Virus record (IMG/VR): IMGVR_UViG_3300022696_000117
Location: 18,156 to 82,155 of that record
Direction: 5' to 3' (one strand)
Length of the DNA: 64,000 nucleotides
DNA from: a virus
Below are positions 41,801 to 46,937 of the stretch, one piece after another (position 1 is the stretch's first letter; each line of letters begins with the position of its first letter). The notes beneath the pieces were generated by a model. It was not told the origin of the DNA, made no database searches, and saw only the letters and a program-made list of their open reading frames with translations. The position numbers and the translations under genes are program-made.

Positions 41801-43363
41801 GTAATCGTAGGCCTTGCCCATGTCTACGGCGCCCTTGGCGTTGTCCCACAAAAGGCCGGATAGATTCTCCAAAACCTTTTCATATCCGATCAACTTCGGA
41901 TTAAGGTCTTCGAGGGCCACGCCCTGGGCCTGAAGGGCAGCAGCCATTTTATCGGTAGGGGCCAGCATTTTGGCGATTACCTGCCGGAGGCCCGTACCGA
42001 TGGTAGACGCCCGCATACCATTATTTGCAAGAACCATCATGGAGGCTGCGACCTCTTCCAGAGAGACTCCTGCCTGCGAAGCCGAGATGCCTACGTAGTT
42101 GAAGGATGTCCGGAGCTTATCGACTGTCAGTTTCGACTTGTTGATGGCGTTGGCGAAAACATCCGCGATCCGGTTCGCCTCCTTGGCCTCGATGTTGAAG
42201 GCCCGCATCGTGGAGGTGACCAGATCGGCGGTGGTCGCCATGTCGGTGAGCGTACCGGTGGCGAGGTTGGCGACGGCCTGGATGGTCTCGATGGCTTCAC
42301 CGGCTGACAGACCGGCCTGGGCCAGAAGCACCATGCCTTCGCCGATCTCGGTGGAGGAAAACTTCGTTTCTCTGGCGATATCGAGCATCTTCGTCGACAT
42401 CGCCTCGATCTCATGGATGGTGGCGCCGCTGATGGCCTGGAGGTTTTTCAGGGCCTGGTCGAAGTCGATGATGGCGCTGGTTCCGGCTCTGAGCGCATTG
42501 ATAAAACCGAAGACCACCGTGGCCGAAGCCATGAAGGTGGCGTATTCCTTGAATTTGTGGATCACCTTGCCGAGGATGCTCTCCTGTTTGCCGAGGGCTT
42601 CGGTGACCTTGTCGGTGCTGGCCTTCGCTTTATCCGCGGATGCTCCGGTTCGGGCTTGGATGTTATTCAGAAGCCCCATTGCCGAGTGCATCTTCTGAGC
42701 CTGGGTGATCTGCCTTTGGGTGGCGGCGGATAGCTGATCGTAAGCCAGCGTTATCTTGCCGAGACCTGCGGCTCCGGTCCCGGCCGCAGAGGCGAAAGCC
42801 CCGAACATCCCAAGGGACTTCTGGCTTTGAGCGATCCATCGGGTGAGCCCGGCGACAGATTTGTCGATCTGTCCGGTGAACGCAGCCATGGACGCCCTGG
42901 CTAGGACAGCACCCTGAGAGATGCGGCCCATCTCCTGGGTCCACTTGGCTGACCCCCTGGCGATCCCCTGAACCTTCTGGAGGTATTGATCGAACCCGGC
43001 CCTTACCTTGGCCAGGTTTTTGTCGGTTTGAAGGACGACGTTGGCAGCCGTCCGGTTGGCTGTTGAAAACTTGTTGATGCCCTGGGTTACGGCCTTGAAG
43101 GCGTTTTCGTAGGCCTTGCCGCGTTTGGACATCTGCATCAGAGATTTGTCAAATTCTGATGTTGCGGATACGGCTTTTTTTATTTCGCTGGAGCTACGCC
43201 CGATTTTCGCAAAAGCGTTGGAAATTTCAACGGCGGCGGCGCTGACTGTCTTCGCTTTCGCTTCTATTTTGCCGAAAGCTTTGTCGACTGATATAAGCTC
43301 ATCTAGAAGCGTTTTTGCATTGGCTTCAAATATCGCCCCTAATGTAACCGTGGTGTCGCTCAT
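32840..43363 (-). CDS. Giant tape measure protein (about 3,507 residues)
   Basis: Start chosen at the ATG ending at 43363 (MSDTTVTLGAIFEAN); a TTG 23 codons upstream has no ribosome site. Residues about 250-620 are the phage tape-measure core (SATVVFGFINALRAGTSAIIDFDQALKNL and QAGLSAGEAIETIQAVANLATG in pieces), then membrane-like helices (IVWTTAISGLLIILNRF), long coiled coils, a ~1,000-residue tandem repeat array, more coiled coil, and the typical end FATGGRVPGSGTGDTVPAMLTPNEHVI in pieces. It sets tail length and helps DNA entry. At about 0.15 nm per residue the tail would be near 520 nm if fully extended; folded repeats would shorten this. Confidence 0.93.
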   Translation of the reverse strand: MSDTTVTLGAIFEANAKTLLDELISVDKAFGKIEAKAKTVSAAAVEISNAFAKIGRSSSEIKKAVSATSEFDKSLMQMSKRGKAYENAFKAVTQGINKFSTANRTAANVVLQTDKNLAKVRAGFDQYLQKVQGIARGSAKWTQEMGRISQGAVLARASMAAFTGQIDKSVAGLTRWIAQSQKSLGMFGAFASAAGTGAAGLGKITLAYDQLSAATQRQITQAQKMHSAMGLLNNIQARTGASADKAKASTDKVTEALGKQESILGKVIHKFKEYATFMASATVVFGFINALRAGTSAIIDFDQALKNLQAISGATIHEIEAMSTKMLDIARETKFSSTEIGEGMVLLAQAGLSAGEAIETIQAVANLATGTLTDMATTADLVTSTMRAFNIEAKEANRIADVFANAINKSKLTVDKLRTSFNYVGISASQAGVSLEEVAASMMVLANNGMRASTIGTGLRQVIAKMLAPTDKMAAALQAQGVALEDLNPKLIGYEKVLENLSGLLWDNAKGAVDMGKAYDYFRLRGAQAAAAITEAFMSGKYDEAMDMVKRLGTAMEMADTQALGLAVKFKNAADRAGNLAIAIGERGLAGAFGVLADTMKVVFTGLESFVKSDFGGLVTQLGLATAGIASLAKAAQFLNKAFAGTAIVVFAKHLTRVATSFGAAGAAIWAKRGLMRALQANPFIVWTTAISGLLIILNRFSTALQRTSEEARIQAIAFKESAETLSFYRRTLEELSKRPDDSYENMLERFSKEQGSLAESLRDLLGVVDLASLAYPKLAEAMLEVEKVKITGELDEQAKSLQALYDMMERQRTAAMPSENLSPLLAAPGQKVLIEQLDEATENYKDNIRDLAKTFLVLNQKYGMNRVEILKMINSMRVGPEVARDLADAMLSAIAEVEGRVGRVAATFRSSVQELPRDYRRMIDDMSAADKVGFVEFNKNLGSRISQFKDRAEELNLAEKDRIESMAALRAKEYADYMLENNKMLDAVQDREQKAVQIVRGFIDQTVREYRKASISRQEAEGRIIGYMEVVNEKYVAGIRRAYDKVKSIVSGHIRELEGQYDRLRGQVESTNEAIENVNKSYMEDMRDVQQKTMSDEERWLNDREEANRLLAEGIKTQNAEMVREAQSMFKGLARDVVDESGKTIASVEQTADAAKEGITKSHEAAVAILEKQRAEFKTQMDAIRGEIQQTEAILEGYRKKIEEISQTPFTLNTSRLKETFEEMTGYINQFRADTAVDGNINLVFTGTASDTKLLGEKIEEIQAELGDLRKDAEETDSVVNVDFQTSGGLPVDKAIEEIRKTIKDGQKEIQKDPITLEIEAAGDVKEWPSVFELMTGAMTKAFGLYKSTIGKMFAAKNIFKVAFIGDADKDEKPLFETIQSVYGRIKGTSEQIDNIKATFTTLFKGEGGANLSEESREILSLAQNTSEKINSLKSYFTAMFVSDDGIPFDEAALKTVEAGYDVAAEIGKMATKFMVSFEAETGIPFEDRVLDIIDESKSLSDLVSNLGSTFTTDFLSADGLATTAKMGEVAKSAEGLAGLIEGLVSTFTVSFMGENNSVKPLTEKIKDMEGGIMGMARRVGRVVTSFITKFTDGEGNPLSSTLKWVKENILEASKYVKGKASEFKIKFSSENGKPITQRISETLKGFEGLKQVIGTLGAVFSVRFWTKDGAPLEEQMEHIKKRMKLLSDSINETITKFRAKFETEEGISFGGIVEWVKGKFKALSDYINKTTAEMTADIKIGGMPLSEGLSWAKDQFMSLVKFIGGLLVSFIAEFSDATGIPLDDAIEKMMGKFSEASGTISGMKTAFEVFVSDEGQKMPIEDKLRAVMGDVEKTQNTINAAKAALKIGVVAAKTGAPIPEEAKKALMAATALVTKVNDLKATLTFGILGDDGRPVEEQAADMIDSVGGALITVQKIGEKFGIDMPKALIGAYETAEKLRDGLSSAAESASGFFSKIGGSGAVKAISGFFNLGPAVAEASKELDTLGKKADALSGEKKVEISVEGGDELSNLYAQFRGEGSLLDRAKAGAALFRIAFTGSDGTTEGVPVSEQVDLLKENLNKFSTWTGRLKTGLSIFFGTDEGDSFTDGVKKNISKATSFSKSVGNINAIMRLGIETEDGDDPIAFASNVVHSIRGIFKKADKNAEKVKTFFTDGAGKPVGDAIDATEAKLEEFSDSVKKHSPNFVVNLVTDEGEKTPEDRLDEFLFFSEKFKASLSKLNTNFTMRFIADNGEPLIDKILNTGKELRQLAEDAYHMGARYIISLVGQDGEDFLVGLNKKLDEAEGIALGFVSTIGDSFRAVIDNTVGYFSPKWADALGAMSSIFEAWTKKSIGMMANVGKVFTLGFDLKTSISDKAEIAAEKVKTALTDALTAPAKIASDAKNGISAAFVDFMDKNKSVVAGIKLGIKGLQEYFKFAQRPFKVMASSADLARKAITGLSEIGRTAFAKLSTHGSSAAKAFTAMVAKVPGLSTGLAKIAGAAATVASKFNMVMAAVQAFFIGWDLGRIIGDMDLFGTLPMKVNDYTMKAYGYIHAFLLDVKKSFAEAMAWITDQIPGLGLVSGFFNRIKSETETSLEEVERTIKDINPLEAMLDDNVVDSVAVRMKRAMETISKGLVAKAVVWFRGRGSSETDLSEKTEEMTGLTREFEREANALRPRIVTSFVGEDGEPAKKSFWQTILEFLGIVKEGTQKVNDAMPKKSLFEKLFDWSKTGSRDHRVLKSTYNEFEEFYGKLDSRRKISFEKFFADTKSEAIAYQNKAKSMKHTEEEISATVQSIWRERFEAFKKIAEDEMKVTRQASIQNVLDDIAAKTKRIQEESSKKIEAYQNEITELERLKVEAESTFLKKEISGFSPKNSPLYKALNESIGVLSEMSEEEIRIAKEAHAEKVRVYLGTLSTEEKYARGKELFLASLKESIGDYSKLSGEEIDAAKKQNAALAQYYGIVPDVSQVQTIEDKIRAINLKMAQERVSAIRESLGLAATALDDYAAKEKDAAARSLGIKKDALNKETAATAEAITDQERLDLEYAIERHKFWSMNEGLIDKHNQDVLAGTKRFYIDMETLEKEANEAKKRLYESDAQNRVQGAEKKKKIVVDVAKEMTKAEKQYAEEVKDIDEQVLRAKKKHYEEARQALKSELEASLQMEKDVANEILDIRRGLAEEQKSVEEWLRDQKREGMSEQAAYEDKWAEINEKYNKAVAMGNDRYEEKIKLIKEAMNAAKGMTGEIKDEEKVIISAERARSRSTEAVKKMFSTLKSEEEGRIKVLERAQAKTEEHTATLQKTLAVTDGRLEAIGKRLEQEVNAGLDRAREKAGEFMDKLESGTKFELDTTEAEGKLKKLAKMAKDITSKMGDTPLKYATGGRVPGSGTGDTVPAMLTPNEHVIDVPTVQNFGGHGFFNWLRSRSKSDAKDIMSSFVQKFSLGGPVKPVMPKISVPKMVPQFTQQVVQHFATGGAVRPAQEATNMGKMDLTLGNTTVQVYDRVDQIEQFKEQIRMEKRRRPNDFAMGY
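36520..39520 (-). repeat. About 23 copies of a ~37-residue (111-base) repeat in tape measure
   Basis: A diverged unit starts F-x-x-x-(E/D)-G-x-P-(L/I/F) followed by ~25 helical residues ending in F-x-x. Adjacent copies such as FVSDDGIPFD, FEAETGIPFE, FLSADGLATT, FKGEGGANLS, FSSENGKPIT and FWTKDGAPLE are spaced exactly 37 residues; a few are 36 or 39. There are two interruptions, near 37.3-37.6 kb and at the array end. The copies are diverged in DNA, so the array is old or fast-evolving. Confidence 0.8.
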
Positions 43364-43475
43364 CGCGTCGCATATCCGGGCCCTCCCTTTGGGGCGATCC
43401 CTTATGTGGATGGGGAGGGGGAAGCCGGCCAAGGGTAAACCGGCGTTCGGGAGCTACCCTATCCCCCAAGCTGGA

Positions 43476-43889
43476 TCAGTGAAGGACCGTACCGATGAAT
43501 CTTTTGTGCTCCATCCGGAGCTGTTCGGACCATTCCTTCCGTTCTTCTTTGGTCAGGTGCTCGTAAGTCCGAGGATCCCCGGGAACACAATCCCGATATT
43601 TCGGGCTCACGTATGTCATCGGATCTTCCTTCTTTTGATCTGAGGCGCCGCCATCCACTTTTGCACCGTGGATACCGGCCTCAAACTTCATCCGTTCGAC
43701 TTCACGTTTCTGGCCGTGGGTCGTAAGCACCTCGATCTGGCCTATCGTCAAGCCGCCTTCGAGGAAGCTTCGTTGGTAGATGTCTCGGAGGGTGTATCCG
43801 GGGTATCGTTCGAGGACATAGGTGCAGGCTTCTTCGAATGAGTACCCTCCGCCTTCCGTTCGAAGAGGTGCCTGTACTTGTCCGCCAGC
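43476..43889 (-). CDS. Tail chaperone GT extension (reached by -1 frameshift)
   Basis: The -1 frame of the chaperone gene is open from just upstream of the slippery site to 43476 and adds about 137 residues. The sequence between the slip and the first ATG in this frame (YSFEEACTYVLERYP, TLRDIYQRSFLEGG) is clearly coding, so translation by a fresh start at 43751 would lose conserved sequence. Together with the first 123 residues of the G protein it gives a ~260-residue GT fusion, as in lambda gpG-gpT. It ends 113 bases before the tape measure it would chaperone. Confidence 0.78.
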   Translation of the reverse strand, partial: AGGQVQAPLRTEGGGYSFEEACTYVLERYPGYTLRDIYQRSFLEGGLTIGQIEVLTTHGQKREVERMKFEAGIHGAKVDGGASDQKKEDPMTYVSPKYRDCVPGDPRTYEHLTKEERKEWSEQLRMEHKRFIGTVLH

Positions 43890-44257
43890 AAAGGGGCTTT
43901 TTCAATCGCCCGCTGATAGTTTACCTCGAAAATGATTTCCATCACCTCCAGAAACTGATCGTTATCAATCTCCTCCAGGAGGTCTTCGCCCTTGTGTTCG
44001 CCGCAGGTGGCCAGGGTGAGGCTTTCGGCAGAGTTTCGTTGAAGCGTTCCGACGATGGTGGTCACCCAGGCCATGGGGTTTCTGGCATCATCGGTGGTCA
44101 TGCTCATGGCGCTGTTGAATGCGTCGGTGATCAAATCGGTCATTCGAAACTGGCCGGCGACCGACAACGGATACAGGGTGATGGTCATCGGGTTTCGGAT
44201 TCCGATATCAAGGGTTTTGACCTTCGGGTTCAGTTTTGCAGCATCGTCTCCAGGCAT
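43748..44257 (-). CDS. Tail assembly chaperone G
   Basis: A 169-residue protein preceded by AAGGAG, in the standard position between the major tail protein and tape measure. It is acidic, with a Ser/Thr/Pro-rich end after residue 140 (SSNDTPDTPSETSTNE) that likely reflects sequence shared with the other frame rather than a folded domain. It chaperones the tape measure during tail assembly. An operator-like site lies just upstream. Confidence 0.8.
   Translation of the reverse strand: MPGDDAAKLNPKVKTLDIGIRNPMTITLYPLSVAGQFRMTDLITDAFNSAMSMTTDDARNPMAWVTTIVGTLQRNSAESLTLATCGEHKGEDLLEEIDNDQFLEVMEIIFEVNYQRAIEKAPLLADKYRHLFERKAEGTHSKKPAPMSSNDTPDTPSETSTNEASSKAA
43889..43895 (-). promoter_or_regulatory. 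Slippery heptamer CCCTTTG for -1 frameshift
   Basis: On the minus strand the zero frame reads GCC CCT TTG, giving C-CCT-TTG, which fits the X-XXY-YYZ rule exactly. Slipping one base back joins the G frame to the open T frame; a TGA in the T frame lies just upstream of the heptamer, so the shift must occur at or after this point. Confidence 0.75.
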
Positions 44258-44294
44258 ATGCTTTTCTCCTTATAAGGCCGGCTCGCCCACCTGG

Positions 44295-44320
44295 TATCCA
44301 AATGGGAAAGCCGGATTCAA
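44295..44320 (-). promoter_or_regulatory. Possible chaperone promoter with operator-like site
   Basis: On the minus strand TTGAAT (44315-44320) is followed by a spacer containing TTTCCC-ATTT-GGATA (44295-44309) whose right end, GATACC, could be a weak -10. The site matches the one before primase. A CCGGCT/AGCCGG inverted repeat surrounds it. Confidence 0.5.
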
Positions 44321-44339
44321 AAAAAATGGGACAAAAAAA

Positions 44340-45260
44340 TTACGCAGCCTGCTGGAAGTAGATCCGTCCGAGCGGCCCGATGCCGTCGGTGAGGTTCAGG
44401 TTCCAGGCAGCGTTACCGCCGCTGATGTCTTCATGGGCCTGAGAACCCTGGAAGACGATCGGGACGTTGGATTCCTGCTCGGCCTGGGCCGCGTCTATAC
44501 CTGAACTCGACTGCGCCCGGGGCAGGATGATGATCATCTTGTGGCCGTCGGCGTACTCGAAGATCGCTTCGACCCGCACGTAGGCCGGCTGTCCGCCGAC
44601 ACCGAGCGGAATGGAGCCCTGATCCACGTTGCCATACAGGGCGGTGCCGGTCTCGGCCTTGGTTGTCCAGAAAGTGAAGCTATCATCTGCGGTCCAGGTT
44701 CCGGTGAAAAAACTGGCAGGGATGGTGAAGTAGGGGTTTCCGTCATTATCCGGAGCCATCTCGGAGTCGAGCGCCGCGAAGGTGTAAACCACTCCGCTTT
44801 TTTCTCCGATGATTTTGCCGGCCGTGGCACCGGTGAAAAACACGGTGAACCTATCGTTCACCGCACCGCCGGCATCGTCGACCGTAATATCTCCGGTGGT
44901 GGTCCCGGCATCCGAATTCGTCTCTCCGACATGGATGGCGGCGGAGACATCCCCGATCGGGTCCAGGCCGTTGGCCAGGGCGTAGTTGAACGGCTTGTGC
45001 TCCAGGAAGGCACACTCAACGGAAGCCATAGTGGACAGGGCTTCGACGCCGTCAAGGTTCTTCGGGGTCCCGGACTCGTAGTTGTAATTCTCCCGGGTGG
45101 CCGTCAGCTTGGTCGATGCCATGGCGCCGATGGAGTTGGCCGCGGCCAGACAGGGCAGGGGGTTGGAAATGTTCGCGGCGGATTTCCCGACACGAATCTG
45201 CATGAATCCAAGGTTTCTGGATTCTACGTTCTTTGATACCGGTCCTCTTGAGGTAGACAT
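44340..45260 (-). CDS. Major tail tube protein
   Basis: A 306-residue beta-rich protein located between the tail terminator and the chaperone/tape-measure block, the usual position of the tail tube. The N-terminal GPVSKNVESRNLGFMQIR and the central inserted Ig-like part (GDITVDDAGG ... TFWTTKAETG) are typical. Stacked hexamer rings would form the tube. AGGAGG precedes the ATG. Confidence 0.78.
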   Translation of the reverse strand: MSTSRGPVSKNVESRNLGFMQIRVGKSAANISNPLPCLAAANSIGAMASTKLTATRENYNYESGTPKNLDGVEALSTMASVECAFLEHKPFNYALANGLDPIGDVSAAIHVGETNSDAGTTTGDITVDDAGGAVNDRFTVFFTGATAGKIIGEKSGVVYTFAALDSEMAPDNDGNPYFTIPASFFTGTWTADDSFTFWTTKAETGTALYGNVDQGSIPLGVGGQPAYVRVEAIFEYADGHKMIIILPRAQSSSGIDAAQAEQESNVPIVFQGSQAHEDISGGNAAWNLNLTDGIGPLGRIYFQQAA

Positions 45261-45281
45261 AGTTCAGTCCTCCTGAAAAAA

Positions 45282-45743
45282 TTAAATGGTGTTTGCCCAT
45301 CTCGCCCGAACCGTGAGCGGCGAGACCTTGGTTTGATCAATACCCTTGAAATTCGGCCCTGGATCGACACGATCTATCATGAGGTGACCGATCTCGGTCC
45401 AGGGCGAAACTGTTGTGTCGTAAAGCGGGACCGCTTTGATGCCGTTGGCCTTGGCCGGGTCCACGAGGTATTTCATGACGGTGTCCTTCAGCCTGGCCCC
45501 TTCGATTCCTTCAGGATCTTCCTGGGTGCAGCAGAAGACCGTCCACACCGCGGCAGGAAGGTCCGACGCATACGGATCGATGGTTTCCACGTTCACCACG
45601 ATCCACTTGGTCCAGCCATCCACGGCTTCGATTCCAGCGTCGAACAGCACCTTGATTTCTTCGGTCGTTTCCAGGTTATCGACATGGAATTTGACCAAAG
45701 AGAGTTTCAAGTTGAGCTCGCTCGAATCGGCAGGCAGGCTCAT
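45282..45743 (-). CDS. Tail terminator-like protein
   Basis: A 153-residue protein right before the tail tube gene. It has LVKFHVDNLETTEEIKVLF at the N-terminus, then alternating strands and a TVFCCTQEDPEG segment, consistent with gpU-like tail completion proteins that cap the tail. The identification rests mainly on position and size. Confidence 0.6.
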   Translation of the reverse strand: MSLPADSSELNLKLSLVKFHVDNLETTEEIKVLFDAGIEAVDGWTKWIVVNVETIDPYASDLPAAVWTVFCCTQEDPEGIEGARLKDTVMKYLVDPAKANGIKAVPLYDTTVSPWTEIGHLMIDRVDPGPNFKGIDQTKVSPLTVRARWANTI

Positions 45744-46093
45744 CTCTTGACAGCCCTCCGAATCATTTCCTGTTCACTGAACTTTTTCGGCTTCCCGCTG
45801 AGAACCGCTTTCTTGATGTGGTCCCGTTCTTTCTGGAGCTTTTTCTTTTTTCCGTACTTAATAAGAGACCATCCCGTATAATTCAGCTCAAGAAGCTGAG
45901 ACATGACGGTCCAGTAGATGAATACGTTTTTCAGAAGCGGCGCTTCCGGGGCCTGGTCTTCGATGGCTTTTCGGATCTCCAGGTTCATCTGCCTGGACCA
46001 CTCGCCCCACTCTATCGAGAACCTGGAAAGGTTCTTCTCGACCGCGTCCTTGTAGCGGCTGTCGATGCTTTTGATGTACTCGGCAGGGGTCAT
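45740..46093 (-). CDS. Connector-region hypothetical protein
   Basis: A 117-residue helical, basic protein (ERDHIKKAVLSGKPKKF near the end). ATGA-coupled to the tail terminator gene. Its place between the accessory cassette and tail terminator suggests a head-tail joining role; no family is recognised. Confidence 0.55.
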   Translation of the reverse strand: MTPAEYIKSIDSRYKDAVEKNLSRFSIEWGEWSRQMNLEIRKAIEDQAPEAPLLKNVFIYWTVMSQLLELNYTGWSLIKYGKKKKLQKERDHIKKAVLSGKPKKFSEQEMIRRAVKR

Positions 46094-46464
46094 GCGATGT
46101 GCTCCAGCTTTTTGTCGTCGTCAACCACGACCTTGCGCCATGTCGGGGCGATGCCTTCGATCTCGGTCCATGGGATATACTGAACGTGACAATGGCCGTC
46201 CTTGCACCCGCCGACCACCTGAAGCAGGAGGTTGTCTTCGTCTTCGTCCAGGACCTTCATTTCGTCTCTGCCTGTTGAGGCTGGTACGGTGATTAGGTCT
46301 TTCTTTGAGATTGGAAACCGCTTCCAGAAAGCCTGGCCCTTCTTCTTCGCAATCCAGAGCCTGATCGGGGCCTGAAGCCATGCGATAAGGGGCGGTGTTA
46401 TGATGGCGAAGATTATTGCCCAGGTGGCGGGTTGCGTGAACAGCTGCATCAGATTGGATTCCAT
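46090..46464 (-). CDS. Membrane-anchored hypothetical protein
   Basis: A 124-residue protein with an N-terminal hydrophobic helix (ATWAIIFAIITPPLIAWL) followed by a basic stretch and an acidic C-terminus (LDEDEDNLLL, DDDKKLEH). This topology suits an inner-membrane protein with cytoplasmic tail. In a virion operon it may be lysogenic-conversion-like or a lysis helper; not a clear holin. Confidence 0.5.
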   Translation of the reverse strand: MESNLMQLFTQPATWAIIFAIITPPLIAWLQAPIRLWIAKKKGQAFWKRFPISKKDLITVPASTGRDEMKVLDEDEDNLLLQVVGGCKDGHCHVQYIPWTEIEGIAPTWRKVVVDDDKKLEHIA

Positions 46465-46929
46465 TTATTCGCCTCCTCCGAAGACTTCCCCATCTGGAAG
46501 CTCAAGCTTGATAGGCAGCTCTGGGTGAATTCTGGCAGCCACAAGCTGGTCCGAGGAGAAATCAAACTCAAGGAATTCATCACCGACATTGAATCCGAAG
46601 GTGTAGTCGTCCGGGAAAATGTCGTCGTAGATGTAGTAGACAACGTCTATAGCCTCTCTTGAGACGGCTCCGGATGCAGACGGGTTGTATGGTGTGCCGA
46701 CGGAACCCCTGTCTTTGGTTTCGGTTTTGTTGTATTCAAGCGTCACGAACCCTAGGCCAGTGTATCCAGGGCCGCTGATTTCGGCCGGCTGTTTGAAGGT
46801 GGCTGTAAGGGTTAAGCCATCACAAACCTCGCAGTAAACCGGGTATTTCTCGCCGTAGATCGGCCAGTCTGCCATTGCCGGGCCTGAGAGAATCAGAACC
46901 AAAATGAAAACCATCGCCCTTGAAAGCAT
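46465..46929 (-). CDS. Exported hypothetical protein with signal peptide
   Basis: A 154-residue protein beginning MLSRAMVFILVLILSGPAMA, a good signal peptide with an AMA cleavage site. The mature part is acidic, aromatic and beta-rich with one CEVC pair (YCEVCDG). It is coupled to the membrane-protein gene. Periplasmic proteins in a virion operon could block superinfection or aid lysis, but nothing proves either. Confidence 0.6.
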   Translation of the reverse strand: MLSRAMVFILVLILSGPAMADWPIYGEKYPVYCEVCDGLTLTATFKQPAEISGPGYTGLGFVTLEYNKTETKDRGSVGTPYNPSASGAVSREAIDVVYYIYDDIFPDDYTFGFNVGDEFLEFDFSSDQLVAARIHPELPIKLELPDGEVFGGGE

Positions 46930-46937
46930 TGCTCCTC

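Noticed and set aside
43364-43432. Upstream TTG start of the tape measure
   Set aside because: No ribosome site precedes it, while the ATG ending at 43363 gives a typical N-terminus, although its own ribosome site is distant.
33020-43643. Many long plus-strand frames across the tape-measure gene (for example 33020-34135 and 38196-39056)
   Set aside because: They are antisense shadows of a clearly coding, repeat-bearing minus-strand gene, with low-complexity translations and no ribosome sites.
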